64,000 bases of DNA from Mycolicibacterium sp. CH28. Lineage in GTDB: Bacteria > Actinomycetota > Actinomycetes > Mycobacteriales > Mycobacteriaceae. Location: contig NZ_SRLQ01000002.1 in NCBI RefSeq assembly GCF_004745805.1, positions 248,001 to 312,000 on the forward strand, in the 5' to 3' direction. Numbering within the stretch: the stretch's first letter is position 1; each line of letters begins with the position of its first letter. Shown here one piece after another: positions 1-9,020 of the stretch. Under the pieces are notes generated by a model. It was not told the DNA's origin. It saw nothing but the letters and a program-made list of their open reading frames with translations, and did no database searches. The translations under genes were made by a program, and so were the position numbers.

Positions 1-2
1 CA

Positions 3-467
3 CTGTGCCCCGGCGACGTGCTGCCCGTCGGCTCGCACTCCGACGGCTATCCCGAGCTCGACCAGGCCCCGGTGGCAGCCATCGCCGAGGACCTGCTGGA
101 ACTGCGGGTGGTCCCAGGCCCGCGCGACGACTGGTTCACCGACCCCGACGCCCTGGTGCACACCGACTGGATAGCTAGCGACCGCAGCGACCGGGTCGGC
201 ATGCGCCTGACCGGACGGCCGCTGACCTGCCGCTGGCCCGACCGGCAGCTGCCCAGCGAGGGAGCCGCCCGCGGGGCGATCCAGGTGCCGCCCAACGGCC
301 AGCCGGTGATCCTCGGGCCCGACCACCCGGTCACCGGCGGTTACCCCGTCATCGGCGTGGTCATCGACGCGGACACCGACAAGGCCGCCCAAGTCCGGCC
401 CGGCCAGACGGTACGACTGCACTGGACCCGGCCACGTATCGCAGCGCGGAATTCCCCGGACTGGTAA
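3..467 (+). CDS. pxpC: 5-oxoprolinase subunit C / biotin-dependent carboxyltransferase-domain protein, 3' part
   Basis: The reading frame is already open at the window edge (frame starting at base 3), so this is the last 154 or so residues of a longer protein. The text [10 protein letters not shown] near its start and the [22 protein letters not shown] stretch (split here as [12 protein letters not shown] and [10 protein letters not shown]) are typical of the C-terminal half of PxpC/KipA proteins, which work with PxpB and PxpA in ATP-dependent opening of 5-oxoproline. In M. tuberculosis the equivalent (Rv0263c) lies just before the aminoglycoside acetyltransferase gene, as here: its TAA at 465-467 is nine bases before the next start. 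Family assignment is firm; substrate is inferred from the family. Confidence 0.85.
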   Translation: MCPGDVLPVGSHSDGYPELDQAPVAAIAEDLLELRVVPGPRDDWFTDPDALVHTDWIASDRSDRVGMRLTGRPLTCRWPDRQLPSEGAARGAIQVPPNGQPVILGPDHPVTGGYPVIGVVIDADTDKAAQVRPGQTVRLHWTRPRIAARNSPDW

Positions 468-473
468 AGCTGA

Positions 474-1028
<555 letters not shown>

Positions 1029-1150
1029 ATCCCCGGGATTCATAACCCGACGAATGAAACTTGCCCCTTCGGCGCGTTGACGCCGAATCCACCGCCCGCT
1101 GTGACCGCTGGAACACCGCCGCGCCACCAACGGGGATCGGCTTTCGTTGT

Positions 1151-1162
1151 CACTACATAGTG
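1151..1162. promoter_or_regulatory. Candidate MarR operator upstream of the marR-mmpS-mmpL operon
   Basis: CACTA-CA-TAGTG is a perfect 5+2+5 inverted repeat, 19 bases before the GTG of the MarR gene at 1182. A TATAGAT sequence at 1170-1176 sits between it and the start codon and could be the -10 element, so the palindrome would overlap the -35 area. The position suits autoregulation by the adjacent MarR protein; binding is inferred. Confidence 0.45.
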
Positions 1163-1181
1163 CGCGTGATATAGATACGTC

Positions 1182-1697
1182 GTGGGATATCAGCCGACCG
1201 ATCACGACGTCAGTGCGTGCGTCGGCGATGTCCTCGACCAGGCGACCGACCTCACGGCGCGATTCCTCAGTGACCGCGCGGATTTGAGCGCGTCGGCGGC
1301 ATTCACCCTGAACACCGTGTACCGCGAGGGACCCGTCCGGCTGACCACCCTGGCCACCAGGGAGGGGATCAGCCAGCCTTCGATGACGCAATTGGTCCAG
1401 CGGCTTGAGCGTGCCGGCCTGGTGACCAGGCTTGCCGACCCCGACGACGGCCGGGCCGCCCTGATCGGCATCACCGCCGCAGGTCGAACGTTGCTCGACG
1501 ATCGCAAGCGCATGCGCCGGGAACGACTGGCGGCATTGATGACAACGCTGAACGACGAAGAGAAGTCGGCGCTGTGGCTCTCGGCCCGGGTTGCCCTGCC
1601 ACTCATCGATCGACTCGCCGCCTACGCCGACTGCGCCACCAACGGCCCTGCGGGGCGACAAGCAGGAGATTCAACGTCCGCACCGCGGTCGATGTGA
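1182..1697 (+). CDS. MarR-family transcriptional regulator of the adjacent MmpS/MmpL exporter (predicted)
   Basis: 171 residues with the winged helix-turn-helix layout of MarR repressors: VRLTTLATREGISQPSMTQL (recognition helices, roughly residues 49-68), then LVQRLERAGLVTR and the wing ADPDDGRAALIGIT. Such proteins bind palindromic operators as dimers and release on ligand binding. The GTG at 1182 follows a possible -10 sequence closely. Its TGA (1695-1697) is 14 bases before the mmpS start, so marR, mmpS and mmpL form one operon, unlike M. tuberculosis Rv0678, which is divergent from mmpS5-mmpL5. The protein does not resemble Rv0678 by eye, so it is a different MarR regulator. The ligand is unknown. 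Confidence 0.85.
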   Translation: MGYQPTDHDVSACVGDVLDQATDLTARFLSDRADLSASAAFTLNTVYREGPVRLTTLATREGISQPSMTQLVQRLERAGLVTRLADPDDGRAALIGITAAGRTLLDDRKRMRRERLAALMTTLNDEEKSALWLSARVALPLIDRLAAYADCATNGPAGRQAGDSTSAPRSM

Positions 1698-1711
1698 CGG
1701 AAGGTGTTCGG

Positions 1712-2152
1712 GTGAAAGCTATTCCGGTGGGACGCGTGCTGAAACGCATCTGGATCCCGCTCGTCCTGGTGGTGGTGCTGGCGGTCTCCGGCCTGGTCGT
1801 GTCGCGCCTGCACAGGATGTTCGCGTCGAAGGATCTCAATGCAGGGTCGGGCGCGGGCATCGAGATCGTCCAGTTCAATCCCAAGGTCATGGTGTACGAC
1901 GTCTACGGTTCACCCGGCAGCACCGCTCAGATCAGTTACTTCGACCCGGACGCCAAAGTGCACTTCGTCACCGTGCCACTGCCCTGGTCGGTCTCGCTGT
2001 CGACGACCTTGCCTGCCGTCAGCGCCAGTCTGATGGCACAAACCGACGGCGATCAGATCGGGTGCCGCGTGACCGTCAACGGAACCGTCCGTGAGGAGCA
2101 AACAGCCAATGGTGTCAACGCCCAGACGTTCTGCCTGGTGAAGTCCGCATGA
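1712..2152 (+). CDS. MmpS-family periplasmic accessory protein
   Basis: 146 residues with one N-terminal membrane helix (about residues 10-30) followed by the conserved extracytoplasmic domain of MmpS proteins: VMVYDVYGSPGSTAQISYFD, LPWSVSLSTT, GCRVTVNGTVREEQ and a C-terminal FCLVKSA. It closely follows the MmpS4/MmpS5 pattern. MmpS proteins partner with an MmpL transporter in export of siderophores, lipids or drugs. GTG 1712 is chosen because GGAAGG lies at 1699-1704, seven bases upstream; a GTG at 1694 that overlaps the marR stop is an alternative. The stop overlaps the mmpL start by four bases (ATGA), so the two are translationally coupled. Confidence 0.9.
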   Translation: MKAIPVGRVLKRIWIPLVLVVVLAVSGLVVSRLHRMFASKDLNAGSGAGIEIVQFNPKVMVYDVYGSPGSTAQISYFDPDAKVHFVTVPLPWSVSLSTTLPAVSASLMAQTDGDQIGCRVTVNGTVREEQTANGVNAQTFCLVKSA

Positions 2153-5049
2153 CTCACACCATCGACCCCGGCCCCACCACCCAGCCGAAGCGGTCCGCCT
2201 TCCCCCACCTGATCCGCATCCTGGCGCTGCCGATCATCCTGTTCTGGATCGCCGTCGCCGTCGCCGTGAACGTGCTCGCCCCTCAACTCGAGGTTGTCGG
2301 CGAATTGCACTCGGCGCCGATGGCACCCGACGACGCCCCGTCGATGGTGGCGATGAAGCGGATGGGCGCCGACTTCCAGGAGTTCAATTCCAACAGCACG
2401 ATCATGGTCGTGATCGAGGGGCAGAAGCCGCTCGGCCCCGACGCCCACGCCTACTACGACGAGATCATTGGCAAGCTGCGCCAGGATCCCCAGCACATCC
2501 AGCACATCCAGGACTTCTGGGGCGACACGCTGACGGCGGCCGGCGCCCAGAGCGCCGACGGCAAAGCGGCCTACGTGATGCTGAACCTGGCCGGCGAACA
2601 GGGCCAGACCCTGGCCAACGAAGGTGTCGAGGCCGTCCGCAAGGTCATCGAGGACACCAAGGCACCGCCCGGCGTCCAGGCCTACGTGGCCGGTCCTGCC
2701 GCGCTGACCCACGACACCCACGTCATCGGCAACGCCAGCCTCGGCGAGATCACCCTGATCACCCTGATCGCGATCGCGGGCATGCTGCTGGTGGTCTACC
2801 GGTCGATACGAACCACGCTGATCCAGTTGTTCCTCACGTTCCTCGCGCTGCTGACCGCGCGCGGCGTGGTTTCGGTGCTGGCCACCCACGGCGCGTTCGG
2901 GCTGACGACATTCGCCGGGAACATCCTCACGATGCTGGCGATCGCCGCAGCCACCGACTACGGCATCTTCATCTTCGGCCGCTACCGTGAAGACCGCAGC
3001 ATCGGGCTGGATCGAGACGACTCCTACTACGCCACCTTCAAGTCGGTCGCACCCGTCATCGTGGGATCCGGGATGACGATCGCCGGAGCGACGTACTGCC
3101 TCAGTTTCGCTCGGCTACCCTACTTCTCGACCATGGGCGCCCCCGTCGCGGTCGGCATGATCGTCGTCGTGGCAATCGCCGTCACACTCGGCCCAGCCGT
3201 ACTCTTCCTGGGCAGCCGCATCGGGCTCTACGAGTCCAAGCGACCGGCGCAGAGCAGGTTCTGGCGGCGCATCGGCACGGCGGTCGTGCGCTGGCCCGCA
3301 CCGATCTTCGTGGCAAGCCTGTTCGTGGTACTGATCGGCCTGGTGGCCATCCCCGGGTACAAGCCGGCCTACAACGACCGCTACTACATGCCCAAGGACG
3401 CCCCGGTCAACATCGGCTTCGCCGCCGCCGATCGGCACTTCAGCCAAGCCAGGATGAACCCCGACATCCTGATGATCGAAGCCGACCACGATATGCGCAA
3501 TCCCGCCGATATGCTTGTGCTGAACAAGGTTTCGGGCAATATCATGCACACCGAGGGTATTGCGATGGTTCAGAGCATCACCCGGCCACTGGGAATCCCG
3601 ATCCAGCACAGCTCGATTCCGTTCCAAACCAGCATCGCCGGCCAGACCAGCAACATGAACCTGCCGTTCCAGCGGGATCAGCTGGACAACCAGCTGAAGA
3701 CGGTCGACGCGATGAACGTCTCGATCGACATCCTCGAAAAGCAATACCTGTTGTCCCTCAAGCAAACTCAGCTCACGCAGGATTCAGCGGCCCGATCCCA
3801 GGATCTGCTCGAGACCACCAAACAACTGCGCGACAACATCGCGAACTTCGACGACCAGTTCCGGCCCCTGCGCAACTACTTCTACTGGGAACCGCACTGC
3901 GTCGACATCCCCATGTGCGCCGCGGCACGGTCGTTGTTCGATTCGCTCGACGGAATCGACGAAGTAACCGACAAAACCCAAGGGGTGCAGGGCAACACCG
4001 ATCAGTTGGCCGCCCTGGCACCCCAGTTGACGGCGCTCCTTCCCCAGACGATCGCGTCGATGAAGACCAGCAGGGACCTGGCACTGGCGTCGTACAACTC
4101 GCAGAAGGCGCTGCTCGACCAGATGCAGGCGACCAACGACACCGCGCTCGCCATGGGTGAGAGCTTCGACCAAGCCAAGAACGACGACCTGTTCTTCCTC
4201 CCGCCAGAAGCCTTCCAGAACCCCGACTTCCAGCGCGGGCTGAAGATGTTCCTCTCACCGGACGGTAAATCCGCCCGCATGTTCATCACCCATGAGACCG
4301 ATCCGGCCACAGTCGAGGGCATCGGCCGGGTGGACAGCGAGCGAAAGGCCGCCCAGGAGGCCCTGAAGATGTCCTCACTGTCGAACGCCAAGATCTATCT
4401 GGGCGGAGTGGCAGCGACCTACAAGGACATGTCGGACGGCGCGCGCTACGACCTGCTGATCGCCGTGGTGTCGTCGCTCACGCTGATCTTCATGATCATG
4501 CTGATCCTGACCCGAAGCGCGGTCGCGGCGTTGGTGATCGTCGGTACGGCGGGCAGCTCGATCGCCGCGTCCTTCGGTATCTCGGTACTGCTCTGGCAGG
4601 ACCTGTTCGGGATACAGGTGCAATGGCTGGTCATGCTGATGTCGGTCATCATCCTGTTGGCGGTCGGCTCCGACTACAACCTGCTACTGGTGTCGCGGTT
4701 CAAGGACGAGATCCACGCCGGCTTGAAGACCGGCATCATCCGCTCCATGGCCGGCACCGGCGGTGTGGTGACCTCGGCCGGACTGGTGTTCGCCGCCACC
4801 ATGGCCGGGATGATGGGCAGCAAGCTGATCGTGCTGGCCCAGATGGGTTCGACGATCGCCATCGGGCTGCTGATCGACACGTTCATCGTGCGGTCGTTGC
4901 TGATGCCCTCGATCGCCACGCTGCTGGGCCGGTGGTTCTGGTGGCCGACGGTCGTCTACCCGCGGGGCGACAACCACTTCCGGGCACCGAAGCAGCCCAA
5001 GCCCTCCAGTGAGGACGTGGACACCGCGGCACTGCCGGCGCAGGGCTAA
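2149..5049 (+). CDS. MmpL-family RND transporter (MmpL4/MmpL5-like)
   Basis: 966 residues, the usual length of MmpL4/MmpL5. It has the RND topology: one helix near residues 22-42, a porter domain, a block of five helices around 190-360 (containing ATDYGIFIFGRYRED), a sixth near 380, a long periplasmic domain including a coiled-coil-like stretch at about 500-680, and a second helix block at 755-930 with VGSDYNLLLVSRFKDE, the charged proton-relay motif. ATG at 2149 overlaps the mmpS stop. With MmpS and a MarR regulator it forms a self-contained export system; MmpS5/L5-type pumps export mycobactin/carboxymycobactin and efflux azoles and bedaquiline in other mycobacteria. The cargo here is not shown by sequence. 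Confidence 0.93.
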   Translation: MTHTIDPGPTTQPKRSAFPHLIRILALPIILFWIAVAVAVNVLAPQLEVVGELHSAPMAPDDAPSMVAMKRMGADFQEFNSNSTIMVVIEGQKPLGPDAHAYYDEIIGKLRQDPQHIQHIQDFWGDTLTAAGAQSADGKAAYVMLNLAGEQGQTLANEGVEAVRKVIEDTKAPPGVQAYVAGPAALTHDTHVIGNASLGEITLITLIAIAGMLLVVYRSIRTTLIQLFLTFLALLTARGVVSVLATHGAFGLTTFAGNILTMLAIAAATDYGIFIFGRYREDRSIGLDRDDSYYATFKSVAPVIVGSGMTIAGATYCLSFARLPYFSTMGAPVAVGMIVVVAIAVTLGPAVLFLGSRIGLYESKRPAQSRFWRRIGTAVVRWPAPIFVASLFVVLIGLVAIPGYKPAYNDRYYMPKDAPVNIGFAAADRHFSQARMNPDILMIEADHDMRNPADMLVLNKVSGNIMHTEGIAMVQSITRPLGIPIQHSSIPFQTSIAGQTSNMNLPFQRDQLDNQLKTVDAMNVSIDILEKQYLLSLKQTQLTQDSAARSQDLLETTKQLRDNIANFDDQFRPLRNYFYWEPHCVDIPMCAAARSLFDSLDGIDEVTDKTQGVQGNTDQLAALAPQLTALLPQTIASMKTSRDLALASYNSQKALLDQMQATNDTALAMGESFDQAKNDDLFFLPPEAFQNPDFQRGLKMFLSPDGKSARMFITHETDPATVEGIGRVDSERKAAQEALKMSSLSNAKIYLGGVAATYKDMSDGARYDLLIAVVSSLTLIFMIMLILTRSAVAALVIVGTAGSSIAASFGISVLLWQDLFGIQVQWLVMLMSVIILLAVGSDYNLLLVSRFKDEIHAGLKTGIIRSMAGTGGVVTSAGLVFAATMAGMMGSKLIVLAQMGSTIAIGLLIDTFIVRSLLMPSIATLLGRWFWWPTVVYPRGDNHFRAPKQPKPSSEDVDTAALPAQG

Positions 5050-5696
5050 CGCCAGCAGGTGAGGATCTCGCGGGCCCGCACCGACAGCGCAGCCTGCCAG
5101 AACGGCCCGAAGCTGATCCGCGCCACCCCCAGCGGCCCGAACGACGCCGGATCGTCGGCCTCCGGTACCGCGATCGCGTTGATCGGCAGCGGAAGCTCGG
5201 TAGCCAAGCGGCGCAACGTCTCCGGCTCGTGCCGGCCCACCGGCTAGAGCACGTGCACGCCGGCCCGGTCAGCGGCTGACCGCAGCGCGCCCACCAGTTC
5301 GGCATGCTCGGCCGACGACCGCAACCGCTTACCCTCGCTGTGCACGGTGTCCTCGATGTTCAGGCCGACCGCACCGGCTTCGAGCAGACCGTCGATGAGC
5401 CGCTCACCCGGTTGGCCGTAGCCGGATTCGACGTCGACCGAGACCGGCACGTCGACGACGGCGGTGATCTGGGCGACCCGGGCCAGCACATCGTCGAAGG
5501 CCATTGCCTCCCCGTCGGGTTTGCCGACCGAGTCGGCCAGCGGGTGGCTTCCCACGGTCAACGCCGCGAACCCGGCGTCCGCCGCCAACGACGCCGACCA
5601 GACGTCCCACACCGTCGTCAGAACCACCGGATTTCCCGGTTCGCGCAAGGCCAACAACGCCTCGGCACGTTCGGCGAGGCCGTTCTGATCGGGCAC
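5046..5696 (-). pseudogene. Broken PEP mutase / isocitrate lyase superfamily gene
   Basis: The frame opens at GTG 5696 (ribosome site AGAGGTGA just upstream) and reads as a TIM-barrel enzyme of the PEP mutase/isocitrate lyase group: NPVVLTTVWDVWSASLAADA, VDVESGYG (metal-binding acid region) and GLNIEDTVHSEG. After ADRAGVHVL there is an in-frame TAG at 5244-5246, and the same frame resumes at once with PVGRHEPETLRRLATELP and a normal C-terminus (FGPLGVARISFGPFW). Family members carry about 35-40 more residues here, including the conserved NARTD segment, so an internal deletion fused two similar VHV/DVLY-like words and left a stop where a tyrosine codon would be expected. The 3' end overlaps the mmpL stop codon. 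Function is almost certainly lost. Confidence 0.8.
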
Positions 5697-5851
5697 CGCG
5701 TCACCTCTGTTTTGTCGTGGGTTTCGGGCTGTGCAACGCAGCGGGCGCGTGGCCCTTCCTAACGTGACGTGTCTCACTTTTGGTTCGAAATATGGCTAGC
5801 ATCAGTTGTCGTACTGTGATCCATGACACCTTTGCACCCCGAGGAGGCCCG

Positions 5852-6148
5852 GTGTCCACCACCACCGAACTGACCGAACTGCACCACCTGATCGGCGGTT
5901 TGCGCCGCTGTGTCGACTCGCTGAAGTCCAAGTACGGCGACAGCCCCGCAATGCGCCGAATCGTCAACGACGCCGAACGCATCCTCAATGACGTGGAACT
6001 TCTCGATATCGACGCCGATGAGCTTGCCCTAACCCAGCAAACCGCGGTGATATCCGGGGAGAAGATCGCGATTCCGGACACCCCGTACGACACCGCCTTC
6101 TGGCGCGACGTCGACGACGAGGGTGTCGGCGGCCAGAACCGCCGCTAG
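5852..6148 (+). CDS. Conserved hypothetical protein, Rv0250c-like
   Basis: 98 residues beginning STTTELTELHHLIGGLRRCV and ending PYDTAFWRDVDDEGVGGQ, which match the small mycobacterial protein Rv0250c. GTG 5852 is chosen over upstream starts because GAGGAGG lies at 5841-5847 and because the family begins at this point. The N-terminal half is amphipathic and helical, with alternating hydrophobic positions; no catalytic motif is seen. It precedes the succinate dehydrogenase operon in M. tuberculosis as well, and conserved synteny suggests a link to that complex, but no function is known. It is divergent from the broken gene at 5046-5696. Confidence 0.85.
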   Translation: MSTTTELTELHHLIGGLRRCVDSLKSKYGDSPAMRRIVNDAERILNDVELLDIDADELALTQQTAVISGEKIAIPDTPYDTAFWRDVDDEGVGGQNRR

Positions 6149-6215
6149 CCGATGTAAGCCGGGTGCTGTGATCTAGGTACCCTCTGATGAGTTAATGCGA
6201 AGGGGATCACAGTAG

Positions 6216-7052
6216 ATGAGCGCACCCGCCGGTAACCGCCCTGCGACCGGAGTTCTCTCGCCCGGCCGCGCCCAGATCCCGCAGCGCACTCTGCGGACCG
6301 ACAATTGGCTGAAGTCACCCATCCTCACGGACCTGGGTTTCGCCGCGTTCGTCATCTACGCGACGGTGCGCGCGTTCCAGCGGGACCACTTCTTCGTCCC
6401 GCAGTATCACTATCTGACGCCGTTCTACTCGCCGTGTCTGAGCAAGGCGTGCGGTGAGGCCAGCGACTTCTGGCCGCAGATCCTGCCCGCCACCGGGCCG
6501 CTGTCGTTGCTGCCCTACGCCTTTCTGTCCCTGCCGTTCCTGCTGCTGTTCCGGCTGACCTGCTACTACTACCGAGGCGCCTACTACCGCTCGGTGTGGC
6601 AGGCCCCCACCGCCTGCGCAGTGGCCGAGCCGCACGCGAAATACACTGGTGAGACCCGGCTTCCACTGATCATCCAGAACACCCACCGGTACTTCTTCTA
6701 TATCGCCGGCATCATCTCGTTGATCAATACCTACGACGCGATCGTCGCCTTCCACTCCGACCAGGGCCCCGGCGGTTTCGGATTCGGCCTCGGCAACATC
6801 ATCCTGGTCGGCAACGTGGTCATGCTGTGGGTCTACACGCTGTCCTGCCACTCCTGCCGCCACGTCACCGGCGGTCGGCTCAAGCACTTCTCGAAGCATC
6901 CGGTCCGGTACTGGATCTGGACCCAGATCAGCAAGCTGAACACCCGGCACAAGCTGTACGCCTGGGTCACCCTCGGTACCTTGATGCTCACCGATTTCTA
7001 CGTTGCGCTGGTGGCCAGCGGCACCATCTCTGACCTGAGATTCATTGGCTGA
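6216..7052 (+). CDS. Succinate dehydrogenase (Sdh1) membrane anchor subunit, Rv0249c-like
   Basis: 278 residues with about five hydrophobic helices (near 43-58, 92-113, 150-168, 185-205 and 245-265). The text matches the mycobacterial Sdh1 anchor Rv0249c, which is longer than classical SdhC/SdhD and carries the quinone and haem sites. Conserved cysteine pairs appear in SPCLSKACGE and SCHSCRHVTGG, and histidines in IIQNTHRYFFY. ATG 6216 is preceded by GAAGGGG at 6199-6205 (ten bases). A TACCCT at 6178-6183 could be the -10 box. It heads the three-gene operon anchor, flavoprotein, iron-sulfur protein. Sdh1 is the major aerobic succinate dehydrogenase in M. smegmatis. Confidence 0.92.
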   Translation: MSAPAGNRPATGVLSPGRAQIPQRTLRTDNWLKSPILTDLGFAAFVIYATVRAFQRDHFFVPQYHYLTPFYSPCLSKACGEASDFWPQILPATGPLSLLPYAFLSLPFLLLFRLTCYYYRGAYYRSVWQAPTACAVAEPHAKYTGETRLPLIIQNTHRYFFYIAGIISLINTYDAIVAFHSDQGPGGFGFGLGNIILVGNVVMLWVYTLSCHSCRHVTGGRLKHFSKHPVRYWIWTQISKLNTRHKLYAWVTLGTLMLTDFYVALVASGTISDLRFIG

Positions 7053-7088
7053 CAAGCGTTTTCCACTACAGCATTCGAGCGAGGACAC

Positions 7089-9020
7089 ATGACGGTTGAG
7101 GTCGAGCGGCACTCCTACGACGTGGTGGTGATCGGTGCCGGCGGCTCGGGTCTGCGCGCGGTCATCGAAGCCCGGGAGCGGGGCCTGAAGGTGGCCGTGG
7201 TGTGCAAGTCACTGTTCGGCAAGGCACACACCGTGATGGCTGAGGGCGGCTGTGCGGCGGCGATGCGCAACGTCAACACCAAGGACAGCTGGCAGGTGCA
7301 CTTCGGTGACACCATGCGCGGCGGCAAGTTCCTCAACAACTGGCGGATGGCCGAGCTGCACGCCCAGGAGGCCCCCGACCGGGTGTGGGAGCTGGAGACC
7401 TACGGCGCGCTGTTCGACCGCACCAAGGATGGCCGGATCAGCCAGCGCAACTTCGGCGGCCACACCTACCCGCGGCTGGCGCACGTCGGTGACCGCACCG
7501 GCCTGGAGATCATCCGGACCCTGCAGCAGAAGATCGTCTCGCTGCAGCAGGAGGACAAGCGCGAACTCGGCGACTACGAGGCCCGCATCAAGATCTTCCA
7601 CGAGTGTTCGATCACCGAGTTGATGCTGGACGGGACCGGGGGCGAGAAGAGGGTGGCCGGCGCGTTCGGCTACTGGCGTGAAACCGGCAAGTTCATCCTG
7701 TTCGAGACGCCCGCGGTGGTGTTGGCCACCGGCGGTATCGGCAAGTCGTTCAAGGTGTCGTCGAACTCTTGGGAGTACACCGGCGACGGGCACGCGCTGG
7801 CCCTGCGGGCCGGCTCGGCGCTGATCAACATGGAGTTCATCCAGTTCCACCCCACCGGCATGGTCTGGCCGCTGTCGGTCAAGGGCATCCTGGTCACCGA
7901 GGGTGTGCGTGGTGACGGCGGGGTGCTGAAGAACTCCGAGGGCAAGCGCTTCATGTTCGACTACATCCCCGCGGTCTTCAAAGGCCAGTACGCCGAAACC
8001 GAAGAAGAAGCCGACCAGTGGCTCAAGGACAACGACTCGGCCCGGCGCACCCCTGACCTGCTGCCGCGCGACGAGGTGGCCCGCGCCATCAACTCCGAGG
8101 TGAAGGCCGGCCGCGGCACCCCGCACGGCGGCGTCTATCTCGACATCGCCACCCGGATGACGCCCGAAGAGATCAAGAAGCGGCTGCCGTCGATGTACCA
8201 CCAGTTCATGGAGCTGGCCGAGGTCGACATCACCAAGGACGAGATGGAAGTCGGCCCGACCTGCCACTACGTGATGGGCGGTATCGAGGTCGACCCCGAC
8301 ACCGGTGCGGCCGCGACGCCGGGCCTGTTCGCCGCGGGCGAGTGCTCCGGCGGTATGCACGGTTCCAACCGGCTCGGCGGAAATTCGCTGTCCGACCTGC
8401 TGGTGTTCGGCCGCCGCGCCGGGCTGGGCGCCGCCGACTACGTGCGGACGCTGGCGAGCCGACCTGCGGTGTCCGAGGAGTCCATCGAGTCCGCGGCGGA
8501 GCTGGCCCTGGCACCATTCAAGGGGCCGGAGGGTAAGGCAAAGCCGGAGAACCCGTACACCCTGCACGCCGACCTGCAGCAGACGATGAACGACCTGGTG
8601 GGCATCATCCGCACCCAGGCCGAGATCCAGGAAGCGCTGGACCGGATCGAGGAGTACAAGGTCCGCTACCGCAACATCGAGTCCGACGGCAAGCGTCCGT
8701 TCAACCCGGGCTGGCACCTGGCCATCGACATGCGCAACATGCTGCTGGTGAGCGAGTGCGTGGCCAAGGCAGCGCTGGCGCGCACCGAGAGCCGCGGCGG
8801 CCACACCCGCGACGACTACCCCGCCATGGACGCCGAGTGGCGACGGAACCTGCTGGTGTGCCGGGCCGCCGGCGACGAGGTGGTACCCGATGTCAGCGTG
8901 ACGAAGGAACTCCAGCCGCCGATGCGTGAGGATCTGCTCGAGGTGTTCGAGATCGACGAGCTCGGCAAGTACTTCACCGACGAGGAGCTGGCGCAGCATC
9001 CGGGACGGAGGACCCAGTGA
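7089..9020 (+). CDS. sdhA: Succinate dehydrogenase (Sdh1) flavoprotein subunit, Rv0248c-like
   Basis: 643 residues. The N-terminus holds the Rossmann FAD motif VVVIGAGGSGLRAVIEA (about 10-26). HTVMAEGGCAAA carries the histidine that binds FAD covalently in this family. FIQFHPTGM (about 255), the active-site region ARAINSEVKAGRGTPHGGVYLD and HGSNRLGGNSLSDLLVFG complete the family set. It oxidises succinate to fumarate and passes electrons to the iron-sulfur subunit. ATG 7089 has GAGCGAGG upstream. The TGA overlaps the GTG of the next gene (GTGA), giving translational coupling. Sequence looks intact and typical; fumarate reductase activity cannot be excluded from sequence alone, but the operon matches Rv0247c-Rv0249c. 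Confidence 0.96.
   Translation: MTVEVERHSYDVVVIGAGGSGLRAVIEARERGLKVAVVCKSLFGKAHTVMAEGGCAAAMRNVNTKDSWQVHFGDTMRGGKFLNNWRMAELHAQEAPDRVWELETYGALFDRTKDGRISQRNFGGHTYPRLAHVGDRTGLEIIRTLQQKIVSLQQEDKRELGDYEARIKIFHECSITELMLDGTGGEKRVAGAFGYWRETGKFILFETPAVVLATGGIGKSFKVSSNSWEYTGDGHALALRAGSALINMEFIQFHPTGMVWPLSVKGILVTEGVRGDGGVLKNSEGKRFMFDYIPAVFKGQYAETEEEADQWLKDNDSARRTPDLLPRDEVARAINSEVKAGRGTPHGGVYLDIATRMTPEEIKKRLPSMYHQFMELAEVDITKDEMEVGPTCHYVMGGIEVDPDTGAAATPGLFAAGECSGGMHGSNRLGGNSLSDLLVFGRRAGLGAADYVRTLASRPAVSEESIESAAELALAPFKGPEGKAKPENPYTLHADLQQTMNDLVGIIRTQAEIQEALDRIEEYKVRYRNIESDGKRPFNPGWHLAIDMRNMLLVSECVAKAALARTESRGGHTRDDYPAMDAEWRRNLLVCRAAGDEVVPDVSVTKELQPPMREDLLEVFEIDELGKYFTDEELAQHPGRRTQ

Noticed and set aside
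1574..1711. Longer MmpS beginning inside the MarR gene
   Set aside because: The extra residues are Arg/Pro-rich and out of family; a ribosome site supports 1712.
1712..5049. MmpS/MmpL as part of a glycopeptidolipid cluster (mmpS4-mmpL4)
   Set aside because: No peptide synthetase, glycosyltransferases or methyltransferases of the GPL type are nearby.
5244..5246. In-frame TAG as a pyrrolysine or readthrough codon
   Set aside because: Catalytic-region residues are missing at the same place, so this is gene decay; mycobacteria do not use pyrrolysine.
7209..8999. A 596-codon open frame on the minus strand opposite sdhA
   Set aside because: Shadow of a high-GC gene; Val/His/Gly-rich composition without any family pattern, while the plus strand encodes complete SdhA.
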